Below are positions 43,490-54,982 of a stretch of 64,000 nt of DNA, piece after piece (within the stretch, counting starts at the first letter, position 1; each line of letters starts with the position of its first letter). Made by a program: the position numbers and the translations under genes. The notes below the pieces were generated by a model. That model saw only the letters and a program-made list of their open reading frames with translations. It did not search any database and was not told where the DNA came from. The DNA comes from Straminergon stramineum (taxonomy: Eukaryota; Streptophyta; Bryopsida; Hypnales; Calliergonaceae): assembly GCA_963920665.1 (NCBI GenBank), contig OY987264.1, forward strand, positions 34,514,906-34,578,905. Reading direction: 5' to 3'.

Positions 43490-45375
43490 CTAAGAGCCTC
43501 CTCGGAACCGAGGAGGCCTTTAGACTATACTTGTTCTTCAATATCATCTCCCTATGAGCCTCTTTGGAATCCTTAAGAGGCTCCTTGGAATCCCTTAGAG
43601 CCTCTTTGGAATCCCTAAGAGGCTCCTTGGAATCCCTTAGAGCCTCCTTGGAATCCAAAGAGGCCTTTAGGCCACCTTTGCTCTCTATCATTGTCTCCCT
43701 AGGTCCTAGGAGCCTCTTCGGAACCAAGGAGGCTCTTTGGAACCCCTTGAGATTGTTGTATGTACCCTAATATTTAAACACTCAATCCACCCTAATCATT
43801 ATATTAGAGTATTTATAAGGACTTAACTAATTCCAACAAAATGAATGTAAATTTCGGACTTCACTAATCTAAATCATCCCATTCATGCTTGTAATTGTTG
43901 TTTCCTATGAGTCTCCTCGGAACCGAGGAGGCCTTTAGACTTTGTATGCTTCTCAATATCATCTCCCTATGAGCCTCTTTGGAATCCCTTAGAGCCTCCT
44001 CAAAATCCAAAGAGGCCTTTAGTGTCACAACCCTCATCACAAGGTGTGCCCGTGCCACCTTGGTGAGCAAGGGGGACATTGGGGGTGACTCCCCAAGCCT
44101 TGCAAGAGATGAGGTGAGGGGGACTAGGAGTCCCGAGCGATCAGAGCAATGTACCGCTCTGATCCGGACGAATTTGGGGGCGTGTGATACATGCTTAGAA
44201 AGGTCTTGAGAAGACGCTTCTAGCCGTGCAAAGAACGCGTGATTTGGACTTGCGAGTCAAAAGTTATGGGCGTTCAAAGTTGGGGGTGTCCCGGTCGCGC
44301 CGGGAGTGCCCTGGCCGCGCCGGGAGTGTCCCGAATCTTTGGAGGGCGATATCTTTGCGAGTACTTGTCCGAATGGAGAAAGTGAGTAGTCCATCGGCAT
44401 CTACGCGTCGCGTAGATATCGAAAATGGGGTCGCATGTGCGTTTTGGATCCCGGACCGCCAAGATATGCCGGGTGGAAGTTCGGAAGTCCCAAAGTAGTG
44501 CGAATCGGGAGAAACGGGGTGATCTTCCAAAACCAAAGGGTGTTTGGGAGTCCCTCTTGACATACAAGAGGGGGGGCTACTGAATCCCGCAGAGAGTACT
44601 ATGAGGAGGGGTGGTCTCCCTCCTCACTCCCGGATGGTGCCATGGTGAGCCTAAGTGGCCCCGGGTGGTGAGGTTAGTGTTGGAGCCTCACCACCACTTG
44701 TGTGTTACCATGGAGTGCTTGTGCACTCCTTGATACCGGTTGGGTGGTGTCCCACTTCACACTAGGCTATGGTGTGAGTCCCGTTTGGTGAGTCCCGATT
44801 AGTGAGTCCCGAAATGAGTTGGGTTGGGCCTAGTGGGGAGTTGGGTCCCATTCAAGGGCGGTTAGCACCGGTGGGAGTAGTGCCTCACCGAGTGCTTGGA
44901 CATCAATGGAAGTTCCGCCCCATGTCATGCCCGGTGTCTTGTGGGAGTTAAGTATTGGAAGGAAAGGATTGGGAGTCACGGAGGAATGGGGAACCCCGTG
45001 ACTTGAGTTGGAACCTAACATTGTGGATGCGTGGCATGTGTAGTGTTAGGAAAGCGTGAAACTTAGTGGCACTAAGGTGTTAAGTGTTTGGAAAGTGAGC
45101 TTAAGGTGGTAAGTGTTACTAAGGGGCGCGACATTTAGGCCATCTTTGCTCTCTATCATTGTCTCCCTAGGCTCTTTGGAACTCCTTGAGACTATTGTAT
45201 GTACTCTAATATTTAAATCCTCAAACCTACCTAATTATTATAAAAGAGTATTTATAAAGACTTAGCTAATCCCCAAAAAATGAATGTAAATTTCGGACTT
45301 CACCAATTTAAATCACCCCATTCATGCTTGTAATTGTTGTTTCCTATGAGCCTCCTCAGATCCAAAGAGGCCCAT
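43490..45375. repeat. GAGGCTC/GAGCCTC repeat region, about 400-bp units
   Basis: A core of about six tandem 21-bp units (GAGCCTCTTTGGAATCCCTTA type) at 43,555-43,665 sits in a larger unit of about 370-400 bp. That unit recurs at about 43,740-44,020 and, beyond the inserted element, at 45,134-45,375. The larger unit includes the near-palindrome CCTCCTCGGAACCGAGGAGG (about 43,497 and 43,914) and a CCATTCATGCTTGTAATTGT block. Open frames across the 21-bp array are Leu-Glu-Ser repeats with no coding support. Confidence 0.8.
44023..45133 (+). mobile_element. 1,111-bp solo-LTR-like insertion, TTTAG target duplication
   Basis: Begins TGTCACAACCCTCATC and ends AAGGGGCGCGACA, flanked by TTTAG at 44,018-44,022 and 45,134-45,138. 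A paralogous empty site exists in the window: the repeat at about 43,666-43,690 reads GAGGCCTTTAGGCCACC without interruption. There is no ORF of note inside and no internal terminal repeat, so a solo LTR is the simplest reading. Its ends match those of the 3,388-bp element (TGTCACAAC..GCGACA). Inside are a short CG-rich palindrome CTACGCGTCGCGTAG (about 44,400) and a duplicated CGCGCCGGGAGTG word. Confidence 0.85.
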
Positions 45376-45757
45376 AGGACCCCATAGGAGACTAATATGT
45401 GGACATTACAAAGACAACAATTTACATTTCTTGTATCCAAATCAATTGAATGCACCTTATCTATTTATCAATTAGATGCTTTGTGGTGCCATTGACTTCA
45501 TTTAATCTATAAAATTCAAGGATGGAATTTTTTTTCATCTACTAACTTTCATCTACATTCATTCATCATCATCTTCATCCATCCAAAGATGGATGAAATA
45601 AATGACTTCAATCCATATATTGATTTTTTTTCCAAAACATAATTTCTAAGTGCAAAGTTAATGATAATTACAAAATTCCTAAAACATAATAAATAAAAAG
45701 TTTACTACTCAAATGCCACTATTCATTGCTTAACACTCATTCCTCCTTGCTCATACT
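45376..45757. other. Intergenic between repeat region and copy C
   Basis: AT-rich, no gene. Confidence 0.5.
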
Positions 45758-48700
45758 TTAGCAACCCTGGATGTAGCAATTTGGACCCTCATTGATTTCA
45801 TTGTCAATGATGTCTACAATAGAGACATTGAGCACTAATTCCTCCGATGTCACGTCATCATCATCACCTATGGCAATCACTTGTGTGCCTTGGGTGACCA
45901 TCTCTTCGGTGAACTCCGGCAATACGGCCTTCCTCTTCATCCCACTGTGTGCTTTGGCTTCCATTTGTGAGCCTTGATCTATTGTCGATGATGCAGGAAC
46001 AACACCTTCTCCATCTTCTTTCTTCTTCCCTTTTGTCTTGGCCTTCTCCTCCTTCTCCTTCTCCTTTTCCTTCTCCTTCTCTGCTAACTTGGCCACATGC
46101 TCTGCCTCCTTCTTGTCTTTGTTTTCCAAAGCAACTTGGATCCGAGCTGCTTTCCTCCTGTCATTGGTTTCCTTCCTTGCAATGGCCCTCTCCCTTTGTT
46201 TATTAGTTAACCCTGCGAACTTGTCCACATCCATGTCAATAGTTCCAATTCCCTCCAAAGACTTTCGCAATTCAACCTCTAACGGATGCGTGTACGAGAT
46301 GGGACAATCAATGTACCATCCGCCCCTACTGAAGTGAGCTGTGGTGTATGTTTGGAGTTGATTCGTAGTATACATGCAATCTGCGAAACTACAGTTGAGA
46401 AAATTCGAGAGGAATGGAGGCAAGTCCTTTTTTGCGATTGCCCCTTTTGCCTCAAGCTCATGCTTGAAGTACCTACAAAATAAGAAAGCATGACATCCAT
46501 GATCAATAGCAAAATATCAAGGAAGGCAAGACTACTATTTCAACCTCTAAACTTCATGCAGTACTACACGAGAACATTAATTTTAACTTAACAGAAATTT
46601 AGCTCAAAACATTACATTGAATACTTTAGAGGGAATAAAACTGGAGGGTCCAATAAGTATTTGACAAAACACTGTCGGATCCAACAGTGGTTTGAGAGGT
46701 ACCTCAAGGACCCCCCCTTTCTAGTCCTTCCTTTCATTGTCTATTTTCTAGTTTAAATAATAAGGGTCAATAGAAATCTAGACATTATAGAATTGAAAGT
46801 ATTGAAATATTGTAAATCAAATTATTAGAAAATAATTTGAGCATACCGAAAAAGCACCCTTCGCACTGCCTACTTTGATCCCTCATAAGTCATGAAATTG
46901 TTACTTTTTTTGAAGTAGTTTGTTCCTCTGAGGTGGGCCATGAAGCCTTGATCCCAAATCTTCCTCCTCCAACCTTCTATATATTCAGCCAAGGTCTCAG
47001 GTTGGAGTGGAACATTCATGTTGATGTTGATTTGGTCTTGCCTCACCACGTTCTCAAAGTATTCTCTAGCTGCGTCTTCTATCTGTAAATAACCTAAATC
47101 AATTAACATTCAAAATATACATATTGTTGTATAAAAACTATATAAATATAGAATTTCATTAATTGAAAATTCTGAAGCTCTTAAAATCAAAATTATTACA
47201 AATTAAAATGATTACAAATCAAATACTTACCCCGGCATACCAAACGCATCTGTTTTAGGAAGGGCCCAACAATGTCTCGGATACGGGCCTTGGCGGAAAT
47301 CGTCTAGCATCACGTGAAGGTATCGAGGAGTTCCACCACTTGAGAAACTCGGTCTTGTGAAATGGAGTGGTGTTGCATGTGGCCACCATTTGAAGTTTCT
47401 CAAGAATCATCTCAGGGACCTCATTTGCACTCCAATGTTTCTCAACCTACTCTCAAAAGATATACAATGTCAATTATAATTTGAACTCCATATGAGACTA
47501 TTGTCATATATTCATAATGCATGCAGGAAACTTACTTCTTCCAAAAATTCTGGCTTATGTGCGGGATTAGCCACTGCAACCAACTTCATCATCTTCACAT
47601 TAAGTTTGTCTGTTTTCTCTTTTGCTCCACCTCTCATAGCATGTGCAAGTCCCTCAGGAGTTTTCTCTTGCTCTGGGGTGATCTCATTGTACTTTCGTAG
47701 TGCTGCATCCATTGCTTGAGCTATCTCTTGCTACATACATCCAATAAATTAAAAAGATTCAAATAATTGAGGAAGAGAAAAGCCAAAATAAAATACACCA
47801 AGCACATTCAAATCAATGTCAAAATAGAATAGAATACCTATGTTCAAATAGAAGCCACAAAAAATTAGGGTGATCTTCATCCAAAAAATTCTCACCCGGA
47901 AAAGAAATGTTGTGAAGACCTCTAGTGGCATAGAGTACCAAGTCTTTCTGGTTTTGGGGGCTCTACACCATTTGAGCTCTGATGGCCTCAACATCTCGTT
48001 GAAGCGCTCAATGGGAAGTAGTCCATACTTTTGAACCCGGTATAAAGTATGGACTAGATTGGTCTTCACATGGGACTCTTCGGTAGACCTACAATTTATA
48101 GAGATAATATTGTTTAGGGTTTTGTAAGTCATATGCATCATTTTCACGTGACATTCTAAATTGAATTAAATGCCAAAGTCACAAAGCGTGCATATATTAC
48201 TTACTTATTTATGTCATGCATGACATGCATGACCAACTCTGTCTTCCCCTTCATATCTAAAATAATAGAGTCCACGGCATAGTGCCAATCCCATTCATTC
48301 GAGTGTTTCCTGGTGATATGAGTCATCCACGAAAGGAGCCTATGATTACCATCACAAACGAAGAACTTTAGATTTTTCAAGAACCTCAACTCGGGAATGG
48401 CCTCAAGTTGGGCAATGAAAATGGCATTCCTCTTTCTCCACAATGGATCCCACCCTTCCATCTCCTCCTCCGTGAATTCAGAACTCTCTCCGGCTTCGTT
48501 TGTGGTGGTGACATAAAAAACTGCAGCTCCATCACGGTATCCTTTATTGAACTCTTGCTCAAGCAACTTCAAATCACATGTAAGTGTTGGCCTCACCATA
48601 GGCATAGCCACCATTCGACATAGTGGGATTTGCAATCGAAACATATGGTCAGGCTTCATCCTCAGAGAAGCAATGGTCTTCATGGAATCTACCTTGTGAT

Positions 48701-49488
48701 ATGAGCGCAAGTCGTCCTCATCCAAGTCTTTGTCTTCTTCCTCCAAGACATCTACCACCACATCCTCTTCTATGAACTCCCCTTCATCTTCACCTTCAAT
48801 GTCCGGTTGAGGGGTGTCATTGTTGATTTGAGTCTCCATGATGGTCTCATCTTGTGACAACAATGTGGGAGACACATCCATCTGCTTGTATAACAATAAA
48901 AGATAATCAACATTCACAAACTTAAGAAAAGAAATCCATTTGAAATTGAAAGATGCACATTCCTAATTTCTAACATGTATTCAAGGATTACAAATGCAAT
49001 AACAAAGTACAATTGAACCATTAATAAATTCAAAATAGGTAGAAAAATCATATGAATTAGACATGCAAGGGCATAAATCAATATGTTTACACAATGACTC
49101 CAAGTGAATGGAATCAATCAATGTCTACATCACCCTCCGAGTTGGAACTGAGGTGAATGATGACAACCTCTTGTCTACCTTGAATCGTGCTACGATGACA
49201 TTGACATGTGTCTTCCCACATTGGCCCATCCACAGTAATGGATACTTGACTCTTTGAGCTATACTTTGTCTCAGAACTCTCAAGAGACATTACGGTTGTC
49301 TTGCATCTAGCAAACTCTAGTATTCTAGCAAGATGCTCACGGCATCTATGTGCATCAGGGTCACTCACCCGACTCATACATGAGACCTCGAAAGCATCTG
49401 TAGCACGGTCAGCAGCATCCATGATATCATTGAAACTTACCACATCTTCCCCATCAGCTTCTTCTTTGGAGTCATTGGAGACCTCCAT
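45758..49488 (-). pseudogene. Copy C: ParB-like gene lacking the methyltransferase part
   Basis: Minus-strand paralogue of copy A with the same exon order: first exon 49,488-49,114 (SSxTKYSS, EVVIIHLSSNSEGDVD), ParB-like exon 48,887-48,201 starting MDVSP, then about 48,090-47,890, 47,735-47,535, 47,460-47,240, 47,095-46,865 and 46,470-45,758. The ParB-like exon is uninterrupted here (CDGNHRLLSWMTHI) and is the best copy for domain searches. A stop, TAA 47,255-47,257, occurs in the WWNSS exon where copy A has TTG (Leu). The last exon has the K/E-rich region and ends at 45,758; no methyltransferase-like exons follow to the left, only repeats. It is truncated, or a shorter natural form. Confidence 0.6.
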
Positions 49489-52400
49489 GGCTCTGTTTAC
49501 TGGTGTGAAAGGCTGAGATGGTCCCGCTTCATGAGCAATTGGGAGAGTTTGAGGTTGAAGAGCGGTTGTGGTTGTACTCCCTCTACATCCTCCCTATTTT
49601 TAAATCAACACATTTCACACAAATAATGGGCCAAAACATAAATTAGAAAGTCAATCTCAAATCTACCAAAATGAAACCTCAACATCTTCACACAAGAAAG
49701 TAATGAAATTTTGATTAAAAAATGGCCCCAATTGAGTGCTTGTAGAAGTACTCATTAGAATTTGAAACAGTCATAAACTTCAATATGAACTTTGTGTGAG
49801 GAAATCTTAGAAATAAAAACATCAAACATTCTTATCATTTGAAAGATCTTACAATGTACAATATGCAAAGATGTCAACATACTATAAGATGAAATGACCA
49901 CTCATGTACAGGTTTGAAAGATCTAGCATTCAAAATTTACAAAACAATGCATATGATTCTACTACCATGAAACCTCCTAAAATGTACACTTTAGAAAGAT
50001 CAATACGTTTTCTCATATTGAACAGAAAATCAAGTTCAATAGTAAAATATCTAACGGTCAATATTAAATAACCAAAACAAACGTAAGAGATCTTTGACAT
50101 TCATCATTAAGATCTTGGAAATTGGAGAATTAAAATTTAATTATGAAGAATGGCCAATCCCACATGTTTGGGATCACAGGGTCAAGATTGTATAACAAAG
50201 AAAACAAATCCTAGATCTTGGGGGTCAAGTAGATGCTTGACATTGGACCGTCAAATCCAACACTATAGTGTCAAGCATCTGCTCGATCTCCAACATCCAT
50301 AACATCAATTACACTATGATTTGGGGTTTCTTAGTTAGAAAATTGCTACACTAAATCTTTTTACGTTTTAAAACTGAAGCTAACAAAATATATTTGTTTT
50401 AACTCTTTTGCATTAAAGAAATAAAAAATGTAAATATCTATCATATACAACTAGATTTGGGGGGTCTAGGAAGGGCTCGTGGATACTCTGTCGAATCCGA
50501 CACTAATCTGGTGTATCTTTACTGGACCCCTAGTTCTTCTTCTCGTTTTCCAAAATAATCTCTCTCTCTTAAACCTAAAAATATCTTTCATTACATCTGA
50601 CTAGGACAAGCAAAATGACCAAATTAATTGAGATAAGGAAGTTGTCAAGAATCCTTATTAATTGACGAGGTGAAGTCGGGAACTCATGAAATTAACTCTT
50701 GAAATGTCCAATGAGGAACTTGATTCAAGTCCCTTGATGGGATAAAGTCGAGTATTCAAGTGAAAACAATATTAGTTGGAAGCTAGTTCTAAACATGCTT
50801 TGAAATCACTGAATGCTGCCAAAACTGGGCATTAGCACCAGAGTCAGACTAGTTTGAGGGGGTCCTTCTATCTCTGCCGGTGAAGGCGTCGAATCCGACA
50901 GTGTAGAAAGAACAGGTAGCTCGACCTACGGGATTTGGATCGAGGACTTTCCAAAGGAAAAGATCAACAAGTGGCTACAATCTTGATTCTCAGAAATGGA
51001 CTCAGAGTCAGACATGATGAATGCTCCAAGCCCTCGGTAAATCCTAGCACAATTGGTGCTCAGAATATTGGACACCAAAACATGATTGCTGGTCCGAAGA
51101 GGAGCACAGCCGCACGGGGAGGGGAGCTTTCAAAACATTTCTAGTAAAAGCTTAAACCAACAGTGAGGAGGATTATCATTTTTCTAAAATCAAAATTGGA
51201 CAAGTAACTACTGAGCACAAGCAAAGCAAATTTCAAAAGAAGCAAATGAAGCCGCTAACGATTCCAACCAACTAGGCGACGAACTCCATTCTCACAAACA
51301 ATTCTCCCAAGTTGCACATTCAGCAACAATCAACGAACACCGTAAAATCTAACTACAAAGGAAATGCAAACCTACTGCACAGGAGGAGTTGAAGTTGCTG
51401 TCTCTTGTTGACGAGCCTCCTCCAAGTTTGCATCGTCTCTCACCCGCCGCCTAGTATTCCGTATCATCCTGGCTTCCTGCTCAGCAAGATTTCAATGCAA
51501 TCAAAAGGTGGAGCAACCTCAGATCGATTGAAAGATTATGAAGAATTGACGAGGTAGACTGGACGGTGGAGAGGATAAGCAAAGCTAGAGACTGCAAGAA
51601 TTTAGCAATCTACTCGACCATGCAGGAACCGCCAATTCGATAATCCAGTTGACTATGCAGGGACTGCCACACCACCTGATCTGCCCAAGCAAGAACAGTA
51701 CTTGATCCAGCGATGTTACTAATTTTGACAGGATGTGCTGGCGATTGCCCTTTACCATTGTTACTAATTTCAATTGGATGCATTGTCGATTGCCCTCCAT
51801 TGGTTTTATTGGCCAAGAATTATTTATTCTAAATCATTAAAATTATTGAAATTTTGATGAAGGACCCATTTAGTATGGAAGCTTGCTATACCGACGAAAT
51901 CTAAAGCACTACTATAGCTATGAATGATGACGTAGAAAGTACATTTTTATCAAAAGAAGGTCAAACAGAGTTGTAGACCATTCAATCATTATACACAGGT
52001 GTATTGGAAATTTTACTATTTATTATCTATGTGTTTGGTAAATGCAGGGATTTTATTTCCATTTCTTGTAGCCTTGTAGGGATTGTCTAAGGAGATAATC
52101 AATAATAGGTGAAGGTATTTACATCCTTGGCAATGAATGAAATTCGCAATCTATAGGTGAAGTTTCATTGATTCATATGAATGGAGGATTAATCATCCAA
52201 ATTGATCAAAACCACCCCAAGATTGGTAGCAAATTAGAGATGTCATCCACTTATAAGCAAGAATATTAAGCCAAATATTCCCTTTAAAAAGATTAATCGC
52301 TTATTAGCAAAAACTGTTTGCTAATCAAACCCCAAGGTGAAAGGTAATTCTTAGGGGTGATATTACTCGACATATTGCCGAGACCAAACACATTGGTCAT

Positions 52401-53911
52401 CATGTGCTCTAATCTAAGTTCTAAGACTATTCGAATCCATTAATTACATTCTTCTACAAATTGGTACTATAGAAGAGGTTAGGATAGACCTTGTTCTTTA
52501 ATTGATTTCTACATTTTGATTGAAAGGAAAGATTTTTTATTCCAGAAGACTATAGTGTATCTTTCAAGTTTCAATTAATTAATATTGGGTCCTTCATTGA
52601 TAAATATTTTATTTTATTAACTTTGATACTTATGAGAATTTGATTTGATTATTCCTAAGTCAATTCAAATTGGAGGGTAGAATTATTGAATATGGAAAGG
52701 TAAAGAAAGCTTCTCTAAAAGTATACTAGTAATTAGTTAACAAAATAGAAATTAGAGCAACTTAGTCCTTTTTTTGGAAAAGTCATTGAAAACATACATT
52801 TGATGCTTGGAAGAATTATTTGAAAGAATGATTTCACTTTGAAGTCATTTTTTTTAAATCTACAAGAATTTCATATGTAATATGCTCTGAATTTTTGGCA
52901 TCAATCTTCAAGGGGGTCTTAAATGGTTTAAGAATTGCGTGCATAAGGAGCTATAAAGTAATCCTTCATGAAAGTCAACTATTGAAATTGATTAATGAAC
53001 ACCTATAGGATTTTCAATTCCCTTAAATACTTTTTTTTATTTTCAATTTCTTCTCTACTAGATAGAGAAATTGTCCTTTATTTTATTTTTGGATTCATAA
53101 TATTCTTTATTTTGAGGATTACATTTTCTAATAATGACTTAGAGTTTGTGGTCTTCTGTAACAAATACACCTTCCATTTTCTGGAGGACTTAGGGACAGA
53201 ATATGCCTTTCTCTAAATTTGGCTCATTAGCATACAATGAGCATTTTTTGAATCTAAATAGAAGTATACATAGAGAATGCAATAATTATAAATGAATACA
53301 ACCACAATGAAATTGTGTACTTGCCAAAGAAGGCTCATGTAAGGTGTACTCATATGTTTTTTTTCTCCATAAATCCAATGAAACTGAAGAATAAAACATC
53401 TTTCTTAGTCCATGCCTTTGAAATCCTTATCTTTTCTATTCTTGGATGATTTGATTTGAATCCATTCAAAGTAGAAAACTTCTTTTTTTTATGTTCCTCA
53501 AATACCCAAAACATATACAAAATTGTACATTTGTTGGCTATAGAAACAAAGGCAAGGCTATATTTACGTTGCCATTGTCCAAAAATTTTGTTTCTTTAAA
53601 GACCTACTTCCAACAATGGCATATTCACTACGAAATGATGGCATACATGAAATACGATAAGTACAATAGGAAAAGCTCAATTTTTTTAAAGGTGACTTCT
53701 ACAAATTACTCATGTAAAGATTCTTTAATTAATGCATGCATAAACTACAAGAGGCTACAGTCATTTAAATTTACAGAACAAATTTTACATGAACGATGGA
53801 GTAGAAAATGACATGAAGAGTTGAAGGGTTCTGAAACAAATTTGTTCTTTGCTATCGAATTTTCATCAAATGCAATGATTGTGAAGAAATTAAAGAGGAG
53901 GAATGATTTTG
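49489..53911. other. Intergenic, with possible far-upstream exons of copy C
   Basis: Mostly AT-rich. On the minus strand, an exon-like stretch at about 49,594-49,489 continues copy C's first exon upstream, and one at 51,481-51,371 encodes EARMIRNTRRRVRDD, like the RM-basic motif of the exons at 28-237 and 53,912-54,226. A 45-bp tandem duplication lies at 51,710-51,800. Palindromic GTCGAATCCGAC elements lie near 50,250, 50,490 and 50,890. No other gene supported. Confidence 0.4.
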
Positions 53912-54226
53912 CTAGGTTCTTACAAAAGCAGTGACCTCCTGTGGTCCTTCATTTTGTCCTCCTGTTGTATCCTCCGACATCTCTTGCAAGACCTCCAAGT
54001 CCTTCACTCCAACAGTGTCTTCCCCACTCCCATCTCCGATGGTAAAGTGAAGTGCTTTGCGAAGGTCGCTTGGTGTAGACTGACCTATTTTCAACATGAT
54101 TTTCTTCCTTCGAGTCATTCTAGATCTCCGCAATTCCTTACGAGATGAGAAATACAAAGACCAACGCCTATTTTTCCTCCTCAATAACGTACTAGGAATG
54201 GACGTGTCCAAGTTCTCTACAAACAT
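53912..54226 (-). pseudogene. Isolated exon, RSRM..QSTP..LRK motif (second copy)
   Basis: A 104-codon open stretch with a TTTGTAG acceptor-like sequence at its 5' side (plus-strand about 54,218-54,224). It encodes RRSRMTRRKK, then IGQSTPSDLRKALHF and an acidic GDGSGEDT segment, matching the exon at 28-237. The function is unknown. The adjoining sequence to the left holds no recognisable continuation. Confidence 0.4.
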
Positions 54227-54982
54227 GAAAAAGATGACTACATGGAATCTAACACTCTAAAATCTGGCGAGTGCTCAGAACTGAAAGTATGCAATGGCTC
54301 TACCTTGCAAAAATGGTTTCTATTTGTAAAGTTCGAAGGAATGGTCTAGAAGCATACAATGTCACAATGAAAGTTCAGTGATGATAGAGGCTTGTATTTG
54401 CAATGACAAAGTGTTACATCAAAGCTGGCTTGGTGCACCGTAAACAATCATAGTTCAAGGCCAACAAATCCATATGAAAATCTGACACATTCCATGAACT
54501 CCAATGATGTCCAAGGGGCGGCTACCATGCATTTATGAATCTTTCCCAAAAGGGTGCTCTAAAGGGTGTTAAAGGTGGCTTAGGAAAGGGTTGGCATGGT
54601 CAAAATTTGTAGTAGATGATGGTTAGTGTAAAAAAAGATTAAATGGTTGGAGGGTCAATACTTTTTGAATGCGGATGACGGCTACTGACAATAATTTAGT
54701 ACTTGTCGATTGCACTGCATGTCAGTAGCTATTCAATGTACATGGCGGCACATGATAGTACTATAATAGAAGTGGATGGTGGCGGAGGGCTTGGCAAAAG
54801 TAGATTTGAAAGATTGATGGGTAAGGAGGACATTAAATATGGAGCAGACTACTAGTACTATTTTATAGTTTGATATAATTGACGATGATCAACCCATTGA
54901 GCTCCTTCAAATTCTGCTCTTCCCCATCCAATGCTAAGGATTACGGGTCTCCATTTCATAACTCTATACACGAGTTCTCGAG
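54227..54982. other. Intergenic, upstream of the MULE-like gene
   Basis: No gene seen. Unlike the hAT, P and kinase-like genes there is no GC-rich minisatellite here. Confidence 0.5.

Noticed and set aside
43449..43770. Open frames rich in LRGSLESLRASLES repeats
   Set aside because: Direct translation of the 21-bp DNA repeat; open in several frames on both strands.
28511..49488. Bacterial or phage contamination as source of the ParB/methyltransferase-like genes
   Set aside because: The genes are split by many AT-rich introns with GT-AG sites at positions conserved among three copies, and are interrupted by plant-type insertions.
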